Origin: Promicromonospora umidemergens
GTDB taxonomy: Bacteria > Actinomycetota > Actinomycetes > Actinomycetales > Cellulomonadaceae
Assembly: GCF_024171995.1 (NCBI RefSeq)
Contig: NZ_JAMTCT010000003.1
Location: 248,001-312,000, forward strand
DNA: 64,000 bases
Direction of reading: 5' to 3'
Shown here: positions 44,400 through 53,205 of the stretch, piece after piece
Layout: each line of letters begins with the position of its first letter
Position numbering within the stretch: position 1 is the first letter of the stretch
The notes under the pieces: generated by a model
The model's input: the letters and a program-made list of their open reading frames with translations, nothing else
What the model was told of the DNA's origin: nothing
Databases searched by the model: none
Translations under genes and position numbers: made by a program

Positions 44400-45377
44400 T
44401 CATCCCTGCCGTGCGTACGGCAGCAGCACCGTCCCGCAGGCCGCCAGCAGCTCCCCGCGCGACCTGGCGAGCGCCCGCCGGCCCCGCGCGTCCCCGGCGA
44501 CGTCGCGACGTGTCGCCGCCCGTGCGACCTGCAGTGCCCCGAGTGCGCCCCGAGCTATCCCCGCTGCCGCCGTGCGCGCCCGCAGGGCGGTACGCCGTCC
44601 CCGGCCCGGCGCGAGCATGAGCGCCACGCGCGCCGACGAGTTGGCGAGCCCGGCGGTACGTGCGAGGAGGTATGGCCGGGCGAGCCGGTCGGCAGGGACC
44701 ACGTCGGACACGACCGCCTCCGCACACCAGACGATGCGCCCACCCGCAGCGGTCAGCGCGCTCGTGAAGAGCGTGTCCTCGCCGCCGGAGAGCCCAAGGG
44801 CCAGGTCGAAGGCCAGGTTCGCCCGCCGGACCGTGCGCAGGTCGAGCAGGAGGTTGTTCGTCGCGGCGCTGGGAACCGTGGTCCCGGTGCGGAGCCCCAG
44901 GCGGTGGGCACGGTCGTAGAAGCCGCCCGCCACGACCCACGGCTCAGGCTCGTCCGCGTACCGGGAAGCCACGGGCCCGGCGACCGCGTCAGCCCCCGTC
45001 GCCCGGTACGTCGCGTGCAGGGCGTCGAGCCAACCGGGTCGCGGCACCTCGTCGTCGTCCACGAACACGAGCAGGTCCTGGTCGCCCGAGGCGTGCAGCG
45101 CGGCGTTGCGTGCGGCCGAGATACCAGGCTCCGGTTCCACGACGACGGTCACGGGGCACGCCCCCGCCTCCAGCCGTGCCGCCGCCTCCGTCACGGCGGC
45201 GGCGCCCGTGCCAGCCGGGTCGTTGTCGACGACCAGCACGCTCACCTCGACGGCCTTGGCCCGGCCGGCCAGGCCGGCCGCCTGCTCGACGAGCACCGGG
45301 ACGAGGGCAGCTATCCGGTCCGGGCGCCGGTACGTGAGCACGGCGACGACCAAGCGCTCCGTCCGAACCTCGCCCAC
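44400..45377 (-). CDS. glycosyltransferase family 2
   Basis: 325 residues. VVAVLTYRRPDRIAALVPVL, VLVVDNDPAGTG and the acidic FVDDDEVPRPGW near residue 110 place it in GT2. GGEDTLFTS near residue 210 is the usual second acidic motif. Specificity is unknown. GTG 45377 is chosen because GGGAGGG is 9 nt upstream; GTG 45386 would be too close to it. It is divergent from the GT4 gene at 45467. Confidence 0.85.
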   Translation of the reverse strand: MGEVRTERLVVAVLTYRRPDRIAALVPVLVEQAAGLAGRAKAVEVSVLVVDNDPAGTGAAAVTEAAARLEAGACPVTVVVEPEPGISAARNAALHASGDQDLLVFVDDDEVPRPGWLDALHATYRATGADAVAGPVASRYADEPEPWVVAGGFYDRAHRLGLRTGTTVPSAATNNLLLDLRTVRRANLAFDLALGLSGGEDTLFTSALTAAGGRIVWCAEAVVSDVVPADRLARPYLLARTAGLANSSARVALMLAPGRGRRTALRARTAAAGIARGALGALQVARAATRRDVAGDARGRRALARSRGELLAACGTVLLPYARQG

Positions 45378-45466
45378 CAGAATCACCCCTCCCTAGACGC
45401 CACGAAGACTGGGTCGGCAGTTACCGTAGCGTGGCCCGCCCCCGATCCACCGGAGAGTCAAGACCC

Positions 45467-46684
45467 GTGCAGCAGGTTCACCCGCGCGTCCTCGTCAGTG
45501 CTTATGCGTGCGGACCCGGTGACGAGCCGGAGGCCGCGGCCGGATGGGCCTTCGCGCGGGCGGCGGCCCGGTCCCACCAGGTGCATGTCATCACCCGGCA
45601 CCGGTTCGCCCCGGCGGTCGCCGCTGAGCTCGCGCGCGACCCGGAGCTTGCGCGGAACCTGACCGTGGAGTATCTCGACCTGTCCGCGCGGGTCCTCGCT
45701 CTCAAACGCCGCGGCAGCGACGTGTACTGGTACTACATGCTCTGGCAGCGCGCGCTGGCCCGGCGCGCCACGGAGCTGCACCGGGCCGCGCCGTACGACG
45801 TGGGCCACCATGTCACCTTTGCCAACGACTGGCTGCCCTGCGGACTGGCCCGGGTTCAGGACCTGCCCGTCGTCTGGGGCCCGGTCGGGGGCGCGAGCGC
45901 CGTCCCGTCGCACCTCGTGCGGTGGCTCGGGCTGCGCGGCACGATCACGGAGCTGCTGCGCGGGCTGCTCACCGCACCGCTGCGGGCCGTGTGGGGCGAC
46001 GCCGCCGCCCGGCGCGCGACGGTCGTCGTCGCGCAGAACGAGACTGTCGCGCGGAGGTTCCGACGGGCCGGCCACGTCGTCGTGGAGCCGAACGCCGCGC
46101 TGGACGACGAGCTGCCGCAGCAGGCCCGACCGCCACGTCCGGAGCTGGCGCAGGACCCGCTCCGGGCCGTCTTCGTAGGCCGGCTCCTGGCCTGGAAGGG
46201 CGGTCGGCTCGCCATCGAGACGCTCGCCCGTACGCCCGGCTGGGACCTGCACGTCTACGGCACGGGGTATGAAGGTCCGGCGCTCGAGCGGCTGGCCGGG
46301 CGGCGCGGAGTGAGCCACCGCGTCGTCTTCCACGGGCACCGGCCGCGAGCCGAGGTGCTCGACGCGATCGCCGGGTGCGACGCGATGCTGTTCCCGTCGA
46401 TGCACGACCAGGCCGGCTGGGTCGCGGCCGAGGCGAGCGCCCTCGGGCGCCCGGTGGTCTGCCTGCCGCTCGGCGGCGTGCCGCTGCTGGCGGGACCCAA
46501 TGCGCGGCCGGCCGCTCTGACGGGCGACGTGGTGGGCCACCTCGCGATGCGGCTGGCCGAGGCCGCTACCGAGCCGGGCACCCCGTCCGACCGGTGGTCC
46601 GTCTCCCGGCTGCCCGACGTCGTGGAAGGCCTCTACCGCACGGCCCGGTCCGGCAGCCCGGCGGCGAAGGGCAGCCCCGTATGA
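45467..46684 (+). CDS. glycosyltransferase, GT4 family
   Basis: 405 residues. The N-terminal VLVSAYACGPGDEPEAAAGW and WGPVGGAS are typical of a GT4 group in exopolysaccharide loci. The donor domain has FVGRLLAWKGG and FPSMHDQAGWVAAEASALGRPVV (E-x7-E). GTG 45467 is chosen over GTG 45431 because GGAGAG lies 9 nt upstream and the conserved region starts just after it. A weak box, ATCACCC (45383-45389), lies 32 nt before TACCGT (45422-45427). It overlaps the next gene by 4 nt. Confidence 0.87.
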   Translation: MQQVHPRVLVSAYACGPGDEPEAAAGWAFARAAARSHQVHVITRHRFAPAVAAELARDPELARNLTVEYLDLSARVLALKRRGSDVYWYYMLWQRALARRATELHRAAPYDVGHHVTFANDWLPCGLARVQDLPVVWGPVGGASAVPSHLVRWLGLRGTITELLRGLLTAPLRAVWGDAAARRATVVVAQNETVARRFRRAGHVVVEPNAALDDELPQQARPPRPELAQDPLRAVFVGRLLAWKGGRLAIETLARTPGWDLHVYGTGYEGPALERLAGRRGVSHRVVFHGHRPRAEVLDAIAGCDAMLFPSMHDQAGWVAAEASALGRPVVCLPLGGVPLLAGPNARPAALTGDVVGHLAMRLAEAATEPGTPSDRWSVSRLPDVVEGLYRTARSGSPAAKGSPV

Positions 46685-47694
46685 CTCCTGTCCGTGTCCT
46701 GACCTCGAACCGCGAACCGCGCAGCACCACCAACCCATACATCACCATGCTCACCGCGGCGCTGCGCCGGACCCCTGGCGTCGAGGTCGTCACGTTCTCC
46801 TACCGGTCGGCCCTGCTCGGGCGGTACTCCGTCGTGCACCTGCACTGGCCGGAGACCATCCTCGGCCAGGGCGGCCGACGGCTCACCGGGCGGGTGGCGC
46901 GCTGGGTGCTCGCGGCGCTCCTGCTGCTCCGGCTCACGCTCACGCGTACGCCCGTGGTCCGCACCGTGCACAACGTCGAGCTCCCGGCCGACGCGGGTCC
47001 GCTCCAGCGCCTCCTGCTGCGCTGGTTCGACCGCCTGACGACGCACCGGATCCTGCTGAACGACCGTACCGAGTCCGCAGGCCCTGCGACCACCATCCCG
47101 CACGGCCACTACCGCGACTGGTACACCGGCCCCCGCTCGCCGGTCGTTCCCGGCCGGCTCCAGTACGTCGGCCTCGTCCGTCGGTACAAGGGGGTCGAGG
47201 GGCTGGTCGAGGCGTTCCGGTCCGTTCCGGACGACTCGCTCACCCTCGGGATCGCGGGGGCGGCGTCGAGCGCTCGGCTCGCGGCGACGATCACCACGCT
47301 GGCCGACGGCGACCCGCGCGTCACCCTGCACCTCGGCTTCTTGTCCGACGACGCGCTCGTCGCCACCGTGACCGCTGCGGAGCTCGTGGTGCTGCCCTAC
47401 CGGTTCATGCACAACTCGGGCGCCGTCCTGGCCGCGCTCTCGCTCGACCGCCCGGTGCTCGTGCCGGAGACGCGGGTCAACGCCGACCTGGCCGCTGAGG
47501 TCGGTCCGGGCTGGGTCCACACCTTCGCAGGCGACCTCACGAGCGCAGACCTCGAAGGGGCTCTCGCGGCGGTGCGCCGGCCGCGCGCCGCAGCCCCCGG
47601 CCTGGATGCCCGGGACTGGGCCGGTGCCGGCCACGCACACCTGGCCGTCTATCGTCTGGCACTGTCTCGCGCGGGATCCGGGGTGCGCGCGTGA
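46681..47694 (+). CDS. GT-B glycosyltransferase
   Basis: 337 residues. Two Rossmann-like halves with VVHLHWPE, VRTVHNVELP, LQYVGLVRRYKGVEGLVEAF and VVLPYRFMHNSGAVLAALSLDRPVLVPE. The pattern resembles cytosolic GT-B enzymes of the GumK/GT4-like group. No donor can be assigned. Start and stop overlap the neighbouring genes by 4 nt, so it belongs to the 45467-49001 operon. Confidence 0.83.
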   Translation: MTPVRVLTSNREPRSTTNPYITMLTAALRRTPGVEVVTFSYRSALLGRYSVVHLHWPETILGQGGRRLTGRVARWVLAALLLLRLTLTRTPVVRTVHNVELPADAGPLQRLLLRWFDRLTTHRILLNDRTESAGPATTIPHGHYRDWYTGPRSPVVPGRLQYVGLVRRYKGVEGLVEAFRSVPDDSLTLGIAGAASSARLAATITTLADGDPRVTLHLGFLSDDALVATVTAAELVVLPYRFMHNSGAVLAALSLDRPVLVPETRVNADLAAEVGPGWVHTFAGDLTSADLEGALAAVRRPRAAAPGLDARDWAGAGHAHLAVYRLALSRAGSGVRA

Positions 47695-49001
47695 CCGAGG
47701 CTCGCGCCGGCACGCCCTGGCGCTCGGTCGGGAACAGCGCCATCGCCCAGGTCGTCGTGACCGGCCTGTCGGGGCTGGTCGGCATGATGACCGCGCGTCT
47801 GATCATCGAGCAGTTCGGCGTGGCGCAGTACGCCCAGTACGGGCTCCTCTCGTCCCTGCCCGCGCTGATCCCGTTCGCCGACCTCGGCATGGCCGCCGTG
47901 GTGGTGAACGTACTGGCCTCCTCGGACCGGGCGAGCACCGATCCCGTGGTCCGTAGGACGCTGACCAGCGCCTTCCGCGTCCTGGTCTGCTCGGGCCTCA
48001 CGATCGCGGCGATCGGGGTGCTGCTGGGGGTGCTCGGCTGGTGGCCCGTGCTCCTCGGGCCCGGGCTGCTCGACGGTGGCGCCGTCACCGCGACGGTTTG
48101 CGCAGTGATCCTCGGCCTGGCGCTGCCCTGCGGCGTCGGCGCCCGGATCCTCGTGGGGCTCGGCCGCAACCCGCTCCAGACGGCGCTCAGCGGGCTCGCC
48201 GCACCCCTGGTCATGGTGGGCGTGCTCATCGTCCTCGCGGTGGGCAACGGGTCGGGCTCGTCCCTCGCCATCGCGTCCTACGCGGCGGTGGCGATCGTCG
48301 CGGTGGTCCGCCTGGTCGCCGCGGCCCGCCTGGTCCGGCCGCAGGTCGGCGCGGCGCTCCGGGACGTGCCCCGGCTACGGGCAGTGCCCGGCGTCCGGGT
48401 CTTCGACGTCGCCTGGCCGATGCTGGTGCAGATGATCTCGCTGCCGATCGCCATGCAGACCGGCCGAATCCTGCTGAGCCACCAGGGCACGTCGGTGGAC
48501 CTCGCGCAGTACAACCTCGCCGCGCAGCTCTTCGGCGTCGTCCTCGCCGCCGTGTCGTCCGCGGGGCTCACGCTGTGGCCGCACTTCGCGCGGGCCCGCA
48601 ACCAGTCGGTCAAGGCGTCGCCGTTCCGCGCCTCACTGGTCTTCGTCGCGGCGGGTGCGGTGCTGTCCCTGCTGCTCGCGGTGCTCCTTCCCGTGCTGGT
48701 GCCCCTGGTGACCGACGGGAAGCTCGGCCTCACCCTGTCGCTGGTCGCGGCGTTCGTGGCGTTCACGATCGTCCAGGCGGCCAAGTACCCGATCGGCATG
48801 TACATGACCGACACAGCGGGCCTGCGGGCTCAGGTGCTCCCGATCGTGTTGATGGTGCCCCTGAACCTCGCCCTGACGTGGTGGTCCATCCCGTACCTCG
48901 GCGCCGCCGGCCCGGTGTGGGCGACGGCGGCCTCTGTGGTGGTGTGCCAGGTGGTCCCGACCACGCTGTGGGTGCGTCGAAGGCTGCGGCAGCAAGGCTG
49001 A
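47691..49001 (+). CDS. lipid-linked oligosaccharide flippase, Wzx-like (second copy)
   Basis: 436 residues with about 12 membrane segments of the MOP/PST type. The N-terminus reads SVGNSAIAQVVVTGLSGLVGMMTARLIIEQFGVAQYAQY. It presumably exports the repeat unit assembled by the right-hand glycosyltransferases. It overlaps the preceding gene by 4 nt. An imperfect GAGCCG/CGGCTC hairpin (49000-49017) spans its stop. Confidence 0.87.
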   Translation: MTEARAGTPWRSVGNSAIAQVVVTGLSGLVGMMTARLIIEQFGVAQYAQYGLLSSLPALIPFADLGMAAVVVNVLASSDRASTDPVVRRTLTSAFRVLVCSGLTIAAIGVLLGVLGWWPVLLGPGLLDGGAVTATVCAVILGLALPCGVGARILVGLGRNPLQTALSGLAAPLVMVGVLIVLAVGNGSGSSLAIASYAAVAIVAVVRLVAAARLVRPQVGAALRDVPRLRAVPGVRVFDVAWPMLVQMISLPIAMQTGRILLSHQGTSVDLAQYNLAAQLFGVVLAAVSSAGLTLWPHFARARNQSVKASPFRASLVFVAAGAVLSLLLAVLLPVLVPLVTDGKLGLTLSLVAAFVAFTIVQAAKYPIGMYMTDTAGLRAQVLPIVLMVPLNLALTWWSIPYLGAAGPVWATAASVVVCQVVPTTLWVRRRLRQQG

Positions 49002-49049
49002 GCCGACCACCCGGCTCGGCGCCGCCGCCGCCCAGGAGAGTGCTGACGC

Positions 49050-49973
49050 CTACGAGGTCCGCCGCTCACCTGATACGCGCAACGCCTCCACCACGCCCCG
49101 CGCCACCCCGCGCCACGGACCGATCCCCTCGATGAGCTGTCGGCGCCCGCCACGCAGCGCCACCGCCCGCGCTGCCGGCAGCAAGGTACGCCGCCACCGG
49201 CGCACATCGGCCGGGCCGAGGTTCTTGCGCGCGAACAGCATCCGGTTGCGGATGTCGTACCGGTAGTACGTCTCGCTCTTGGCCCGGCCCCGGGACTCCT
49301 GGGTCCCGCCCTCGTCGTGCACCACGTGGGCGTCCTCGACCACCTCGAGCCGCGCCCCGAGCGTCAGCGCTCGCCACGACAGGTCGACGTCCTCCCAGTA
49401 GAGGAAGTACTCCTCGTCGAACCCGCCGAGCTCCGACCACAGCCCGGCCGCGACCGCCAGGCAGGCCCCGCTGAGCCACGGCACGTCGTCGGGAGCAGCG
49501 CGCCGGCCGCTCATGGTGCCGTCCGCGCGGTGCAGGTAGGTCAGGCCCCGCGAGTACACGCTGCCGTCGGGCCGGTGGATCCGGGGGGCGACGAGCGCCC
49601 GGTCCTGTGCACGCACCGTCGAGGCGAGCGTCGCCAGGCCTGCCGGGCTGGCCCAGGCGTCCGGATTGAGGAACAGCAGGATGCGCGAGCCGGCCGCCAG
49701 AGCGTGCGCGGCGCCGAGGTTCGAACCGCCGCCGAACCCGACGTTCCTCGCGGGCGTCAGCAGCTCCCACCCGTGCCGGGCGGCCAGCCGCGTCACGGCC
49801 TCCCGCTCCCCGGCGCCGCTGTAGCTGTCCACGACCACCGTCCGCACGCCGCTGGCGCCGATCGTCCGGGGCAGGTTGGCGGCGAGCAGGTCGGAGGAGC
49901 CGTAGTTGACGACGATCAGCGCCACGTCGCCGAGCGCGCTCACCTGCCGCGAGCTCGCACCGTCGTCAGGCAC
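49050..49973 (-). CDS. glycosyltransferase family 2, WbbL-like
   Basis: 307 residues. ALIVVNYGSSDLLAANL, VVVDSYSGAG, the acidic LNPDAWASP near residue 97, and FDEEYFLYWEDVDLSWRAL near residue 180 are typical of rhamnosyltransferase-like GT2 enzymes. GTG 49973 has GAGG about 9 nt upstream; GTG 49982 is adjacent to that site and less likely. It is divergent from the sulfotransferase gene. Confidence 0.87.
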   Translation of the reverse strand: MPDDGASSRQVSALGDVALIVVNYGSSDLLAANLPRTIGASGVRTVVVDSYSGAGEREAVTRLAARHGWELLTPARNVGFGGGSNLGAAHALAAGSRILLFLNPDAWASPAGLATLASTVRAQDRALVAPRIHRPDGSVYSRGLTYLHRADGTMSGRRAAPDDVPWLSGACLAVAAGLWSELGGFDEEYFLYWEDVDLSWRALTLGARLEVVEDAHVVHDEGGTQESRGRAKSETYYRYDIRNRMLFARKNLGPADVRRWRRTLLPAARAVALRGGRRQLIEGIGPWRGVARGVVEALRVSGERRTS

Positions 49974-50041
49974 GGGAATCACCCTCGACGTGCGTGTCCC
50001 TACCCGGGCATGCGCTCGCACAGCCCGTAGCGTTCGCTTCT

Positions 50042-50947
50042 GTGGACAAATCAGCACTGCCTTCGGCGGTCGTATCGGCTGGACGAGGACTGGTTCGCGG
50101 ATACGGGACGCTCACCGCACCGTTCCGGGCCGGCCCGGACTTTCTGCTCATCGGCGCCAAGCGTGGCGGGTCCACGTCGCTGTACTTCGCGCTGCTGGAG
50201 CACCCGCAGGTGCTGCCCCTGTTCCCGAGCGCGCGGTTGCTGCCCAAGGACAACCACACTAAGGGCGTCCACTACTTCGACACCCACTACGCGAAGGGTG
50301 ATGTCTGGTACCGGTCGCACTTCCCGGCCACCGCGCGCCGTTCCGGGAGAGCCGTCGGGGAGGGGTCCCCGTACTACCTCTTCCACCCCCTCGCCGCCGA
50401 GCGCGCGGCACGCGACGTGCCAGGCACCAAGATCCTGCTGATCCTGCGCGACCCGGTCGAGCGCGCTTTCTCGCACTACCGGGAGCGGCGGCGGCAGGAC
50501 GCCGAGGAGCTCCACACCTTCGAGGCGGCACTGGCTGCCGAGGACGAGCGGCTCGCGGGTGAGCACGATCGCATCGTCGCCGACCCGTTGTACCAGAGCT
50601 ACGCGCACGAGCAGCAGTCCTACCGGGCTCAGGGCGAGTACGCACCGCATCTTCGGCGCTGGATGGACCACTTCCCGGCGGAGCAGTTCCACGTGCTCGC
50701 CGCGGAGGACTTCTATGCCGACCCGCAGTCGGCCTGTGACGGCGTGGCCCGGTTCCTCGGGCTCGAACCGGCGCCGCTGCCGACGTCGGTGGCCGAGCCG
50801 TGGAACGCCGCGCCGAGCAGCAAGCTCGCTTCGACGACGCGCCAGGTGCTCGCCGAGCACTACGCGCCGTTCAACGCAGACCTCGAGACCTTGCTGGGCC
50901 GCGAGCTGCCCTGGTCCCGCCCGGACATCACCGGTCACGTCAGCTGA
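50042..50947 (+). CDS. sulfotransferase (PAPS-dependent)
   Basis: 301 residues. The 5'-phosphosulfate loop is FLLIGAKRGGSTSLY near residue 36, and the 3'-phosphate motif is ILRDPVERAFSHYRE near residue 136, as in carbohydrate sulfotransferases of the heparan type. It should move sulfate from PAPS to a sugar hydroxyl or amine, so the polymer is probably sulfated. TAGCGT (50028-50033) lies 8 nt before the GTG, suggesting a leaderless transcript; an in-frame GTG at 49994 would add 16 residues. Confidence 0.87.
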   Translation: MDKSALPSAVVSAGRGLVRGYGTLTAPFRAGPDFLLIGAKRGGSTSLYFALLEHPQVLPLFPSARLLPKDNHTKGVHYFDTHYAKGDVWYRSHFPATARRSGRAVGEGSPYYLFHPLAAERAARDVPGTKILLILRDPVERAFSHYRERRRQDAEELHTFEAALAAEDERLAGEHDRIVADPLYQSYAHEQQSYRAQGEYAPHLRRWMDHFPAEQFHVLAAEDFYADPQSACDGVARFLGLEPAPLPTSVAEPWNAAPSSKLASTTRQVLAEHYAPFNADLETLLGRELPWSRPDITGHVS

Positions 50948-51881
50948 GCACGCGCGGCCCGGTCATCGACCGCAGCTCCGCCGCCAGCCGGGCCGTGAGG
51001 GGTGCGTCGTGGTCGTCGCCGGCTCGCCCGGTGACCCGCTCCAGCCAGAACTCCGCGGCCTCGACGTGACCGGGGCCGGGTGCCGTACGGGGTCGTCGGC
51101 CGAGGACGGCGGCGCTCGTCACCGCGTGGTAGACCAGGTCGGCACCCGGCGGCGCCCAGGCCGCGTCCTCCCAGTCGATGAGCCAGGGCAGGCCGGGACC
51201 GCAGCGCCGGAGGTTCCACGGTGTGAGGTCGCCGTGCATCGGCCGCCAGTGGGCGGGTGTCCCCGGCGGCCGGTGGAGCGCCGGCTCGAGATGCCGCTGC
51301 ACCTCGGCGACGAGCCGGGGCAGGGCGACCCGGCGTGCAGGTCCGGCCGGTCGGGGCGGCATCGCTTCCATGACCATCCAGTGCCAGCCTGCCGTCTCGC
51401 CACGCTCCACCACCCGCGGCAGCCGGAAGGTCTCCGGCCGGCCGTGCACGATGGCCGCGACGGCCTTGTGCTCGCGGTCGAGCTCCGCCGGGTCCTCGCG
51501 GAGCTTGAGGAAGCCCACCGGCTTCCCCTCGCGCAGCAGGACGGCGGCCAGGCCGGTGCGAGAGGCCTGCGGGCGCTCGTAGAGGGCGAGGTCGTCGAAC
51601 GGACCGAGGCGCGCCGCCAGGGCCCGCCAGCGCGCAGGCCCGCCCGGCGGCGCCCAGCTCACCCGGTCGCCCGGGACGACGCGTGGCCCGAGCAGGGCGA
51701 CTGCGGAGTACCACCCCCACTGCACCGCCAGCGCAGCGGGCTTCGACCGCGTGAACAGGGCCATGCCGGCGAGGGCGCCCCGGCGCGACCCGGCGGGGAC
51801 CAGAACGTTGCGGGTGCCCATCCGGGGACGGATCAGCGCGTACGGGCCCGCTGGTCCCGGCGGGCCGTCAGGACCGCCCAC
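50940..51881 (-). CDS. aminoglycoside-phosphotransferase-fold protein
   Basis: 313 residues. The catalytic loop MHGDLTPWNLR lies near residue 216 and the metal motif LIDWEDAAWAPPG near residue 234, as in APH/choline-kinase enzymes. A conserved lysine may be in GFLKLREDPAEL near residue 125. In glycan loci such kinases can phosphorylate sugars or attached groups; that is inference. The GTG overlaps the end of the upstream glycosyltransferase by 14 nt. Its own stop overlaps the convergent sulfotransferase end by 8 nt. Confidence 0.78.
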   Translation of the reverse strand: MGGPDGPPGPAGPYALIRPRMGTRNVLVPAGSRRGALAGMALFTRSKPAALAVQWGWYSAVALLGPRVVPGDRVSWAPPGGPARWRALAARLGPFDDLALYERPQASRTGLAAVLLREGKPVGFLKLREDPAELDREHKAVAAIVHGRPETFRLPRVVERGETAGWHWMVMEAMPPRPAGPARRVALPRLVAEVQRHLEPALHRPPGTPAHWRPMHGDLTPWNLRRCGPGLPWLIDWEDAAWAPPGADLVYHAVTSAAVLGRRPRTAPGPGHVEAAEFWLERVTGRAGDDHDAPLTARLAAELRSMTGPRVLS

Positions 51882-53097
51882 GCGCGCTCAGCTCGGGCTC
51901 CGAGAGGTCGGCGTCGGTCGCCCACCGCGCGGCGTGCCTGCGCCGCGCGAGCGGTTTGGGTCCGGGCACGCTGCCCGCGGCCAGGTCGAACGCGAGCTTC
52001 TCGTAGCCGTCGGTGACGTCGTCCCAGTCGTACAGGGCCGCCCGCTCGGCCAGGGCCTGGCCCCGGCCCGCGCAGCCCGCTGGGTCGCTCTCGGCCTCGG
52101 TGACGCGCGCGCCGACGTCGTCCACCGTGCGGAAGTACCGGCCGGCACCCCCGAGGACCTCACGGTTGAACGCGACGTCGTACGCGATCGTGGCGGTACC
52201 GCCCCCGATCGCGCGGAGCAGCGACGGGTTGGTCCCGCCGACCGAGTGCCCGTGCAGGTACGTGAAGGCGCCCACGTAGAGCTGGTCGAGGAGCCCCTGG
52301 TCCCACACACCGCCCAGGAGGCGCACCCTGCTGTCACCCGCCGCGAGCGCCGAGATCCGCTCGGTGTACTCGTGCGCGTAGGGCGCGGAGCCGACGACGA
52401 CGAGCGGGCGCTCCGCGTCGGTCGCCACGTAGCCTTCGACGATCACGTCGACGTGGTTCTCCGGCTCGAACCGGGCGACCACGAGGTGGTAGCCGCCGGG
52501 TGTCAGGCCCAGCTCCGCGAGGCGCTCGTGCCCGACGCCGGTCAGGTCGGGTGCTCCGTACGTGATGAGGCGGCTGTCGGCGGCGTACTCGTCGCGGTAG
52601 TAGTCGGCGATGCCCGGCGCGTCCGCGATGAGGGCGTCCGAGAGCCCCACGGCCGCCGTCTCGGCAGCCCGGTAGTACTTCCGGCCGGTCGGCCCCCACT
52701 TGGCGCGGCGCCATTCGAGACCGTCGACGTGCGTGGCGACCGGGATGCGCACCGCGCGCAGCACGGGCAGCAACGGCGCATTGGCCGCGTTGAACACGAA
52801 CGCCACGTCGGTGCGGCGCGCCGCCAGGTGCGCGACGGACAGGGCGGTGTGGCTCAGGGTCTCCAGGGTGCGGCGACGCAGGGCGGGCAGCGTGACGAGC
52901 TCCATGCCCAGGTGGTGCGTGAGCGACGGTGCGCCGCTGTCCCGCGTGGCGAGGCCTTCCCGGCAGTAGACCCGTACCCGGTGCCCGCGCGCCGCGAGCC
53001 TGGATCCGATCTCCTCCACCGCCGTCTCGAAGCCTCCGTAGCGTGCTGGGACACCCCGTGTGCCGACCATCGCGATGTGCAGAGTTTCCGGGGGCAT
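51868..53097 (-). CDS. glycosyltransferase with DUF1972 N-terminus, GT4 family
   Basis: 409 residues. The N-terminal IAMVGTRGVPARYGGFETAVEEIG is the DUF1972 signature found in rhamnosyltransferase-like GT4 enzymes. The donor domain has VVARFEPENHVDVIVEGY and HGHSVGGTNPSLLRAIG. The ATG is 6 nt after TACGCT, so it is probably leaderless. It heads a two-gene operon with the kinase-like gene. Confidence 0.9.
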   Translation of the reverse strand: MPPETLHIAMVGTRGVPARYGGFETAVEEIGSRLAARGHRVRVYCREGLATRDSGAPSLTHHLGMELVTLPALRRRTLETLSHTALSVAHLAARRTDVAFVFNAANAPLLPVLRAVRIPVATHVDGLEWRRAKWGPTGRKYYRAAETAAVGLSDALIADAPGIADYYRDEYAADSRLITYGAPDLTGVGHERLAELGLTPGGYHLVVARFEPENHVDVIVEGYVATDAERPLVVVGSAPYAHEYTERISALAAGDSRVRLLGGVWDQGLLDQLYVGAFTYLHGHSVGGTNPSLLRAIGGGTATIAYDVAFNREVLGGAGRYFRTVDDVGARVTEAESDPAGCAGRGQALAERAALYDWDDVTDGYEKLAFDLAAGSVPGPKPLARRRHAARWATDADLSEPELSARGRS

Positions 53098-53103
53098 TCC
53101 GGG

Positions 53104-53154
53104 AGCGTAATCGCCCCAGATGCGCGGAACACCCCCGGGACACCCATTTCACCC
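53104..53154 (-). promoter_or_regulatory. cluster boxes and -10 of the DUF1972 glycosyltransferase
   Basis: CACCC cores occur at 53130, 53141 and 53150 on the plus strand. The best box, TTCACCC (53148-53154), reads GGGTGAA on the gene strand and is 38 nt before TACGCT (53109-53104), which is 6 nt before the ATG. Confidence 0.6.
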
Positions 53155-53205
53155 CTCTGAGGCACCATTTGTGCGCTGGGGCAAATCCGTTGGGTATAAC
53201 CTTTT

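Noticed and set aside
49000-49017. GAGCCG/CGGCTC hairpin between convergent genes as a terminator
   Set aside because: The stem is 6 bp, there is no T-tract, and such palindromes are common in high-GC sequence; it is only mentioned with the flippase.
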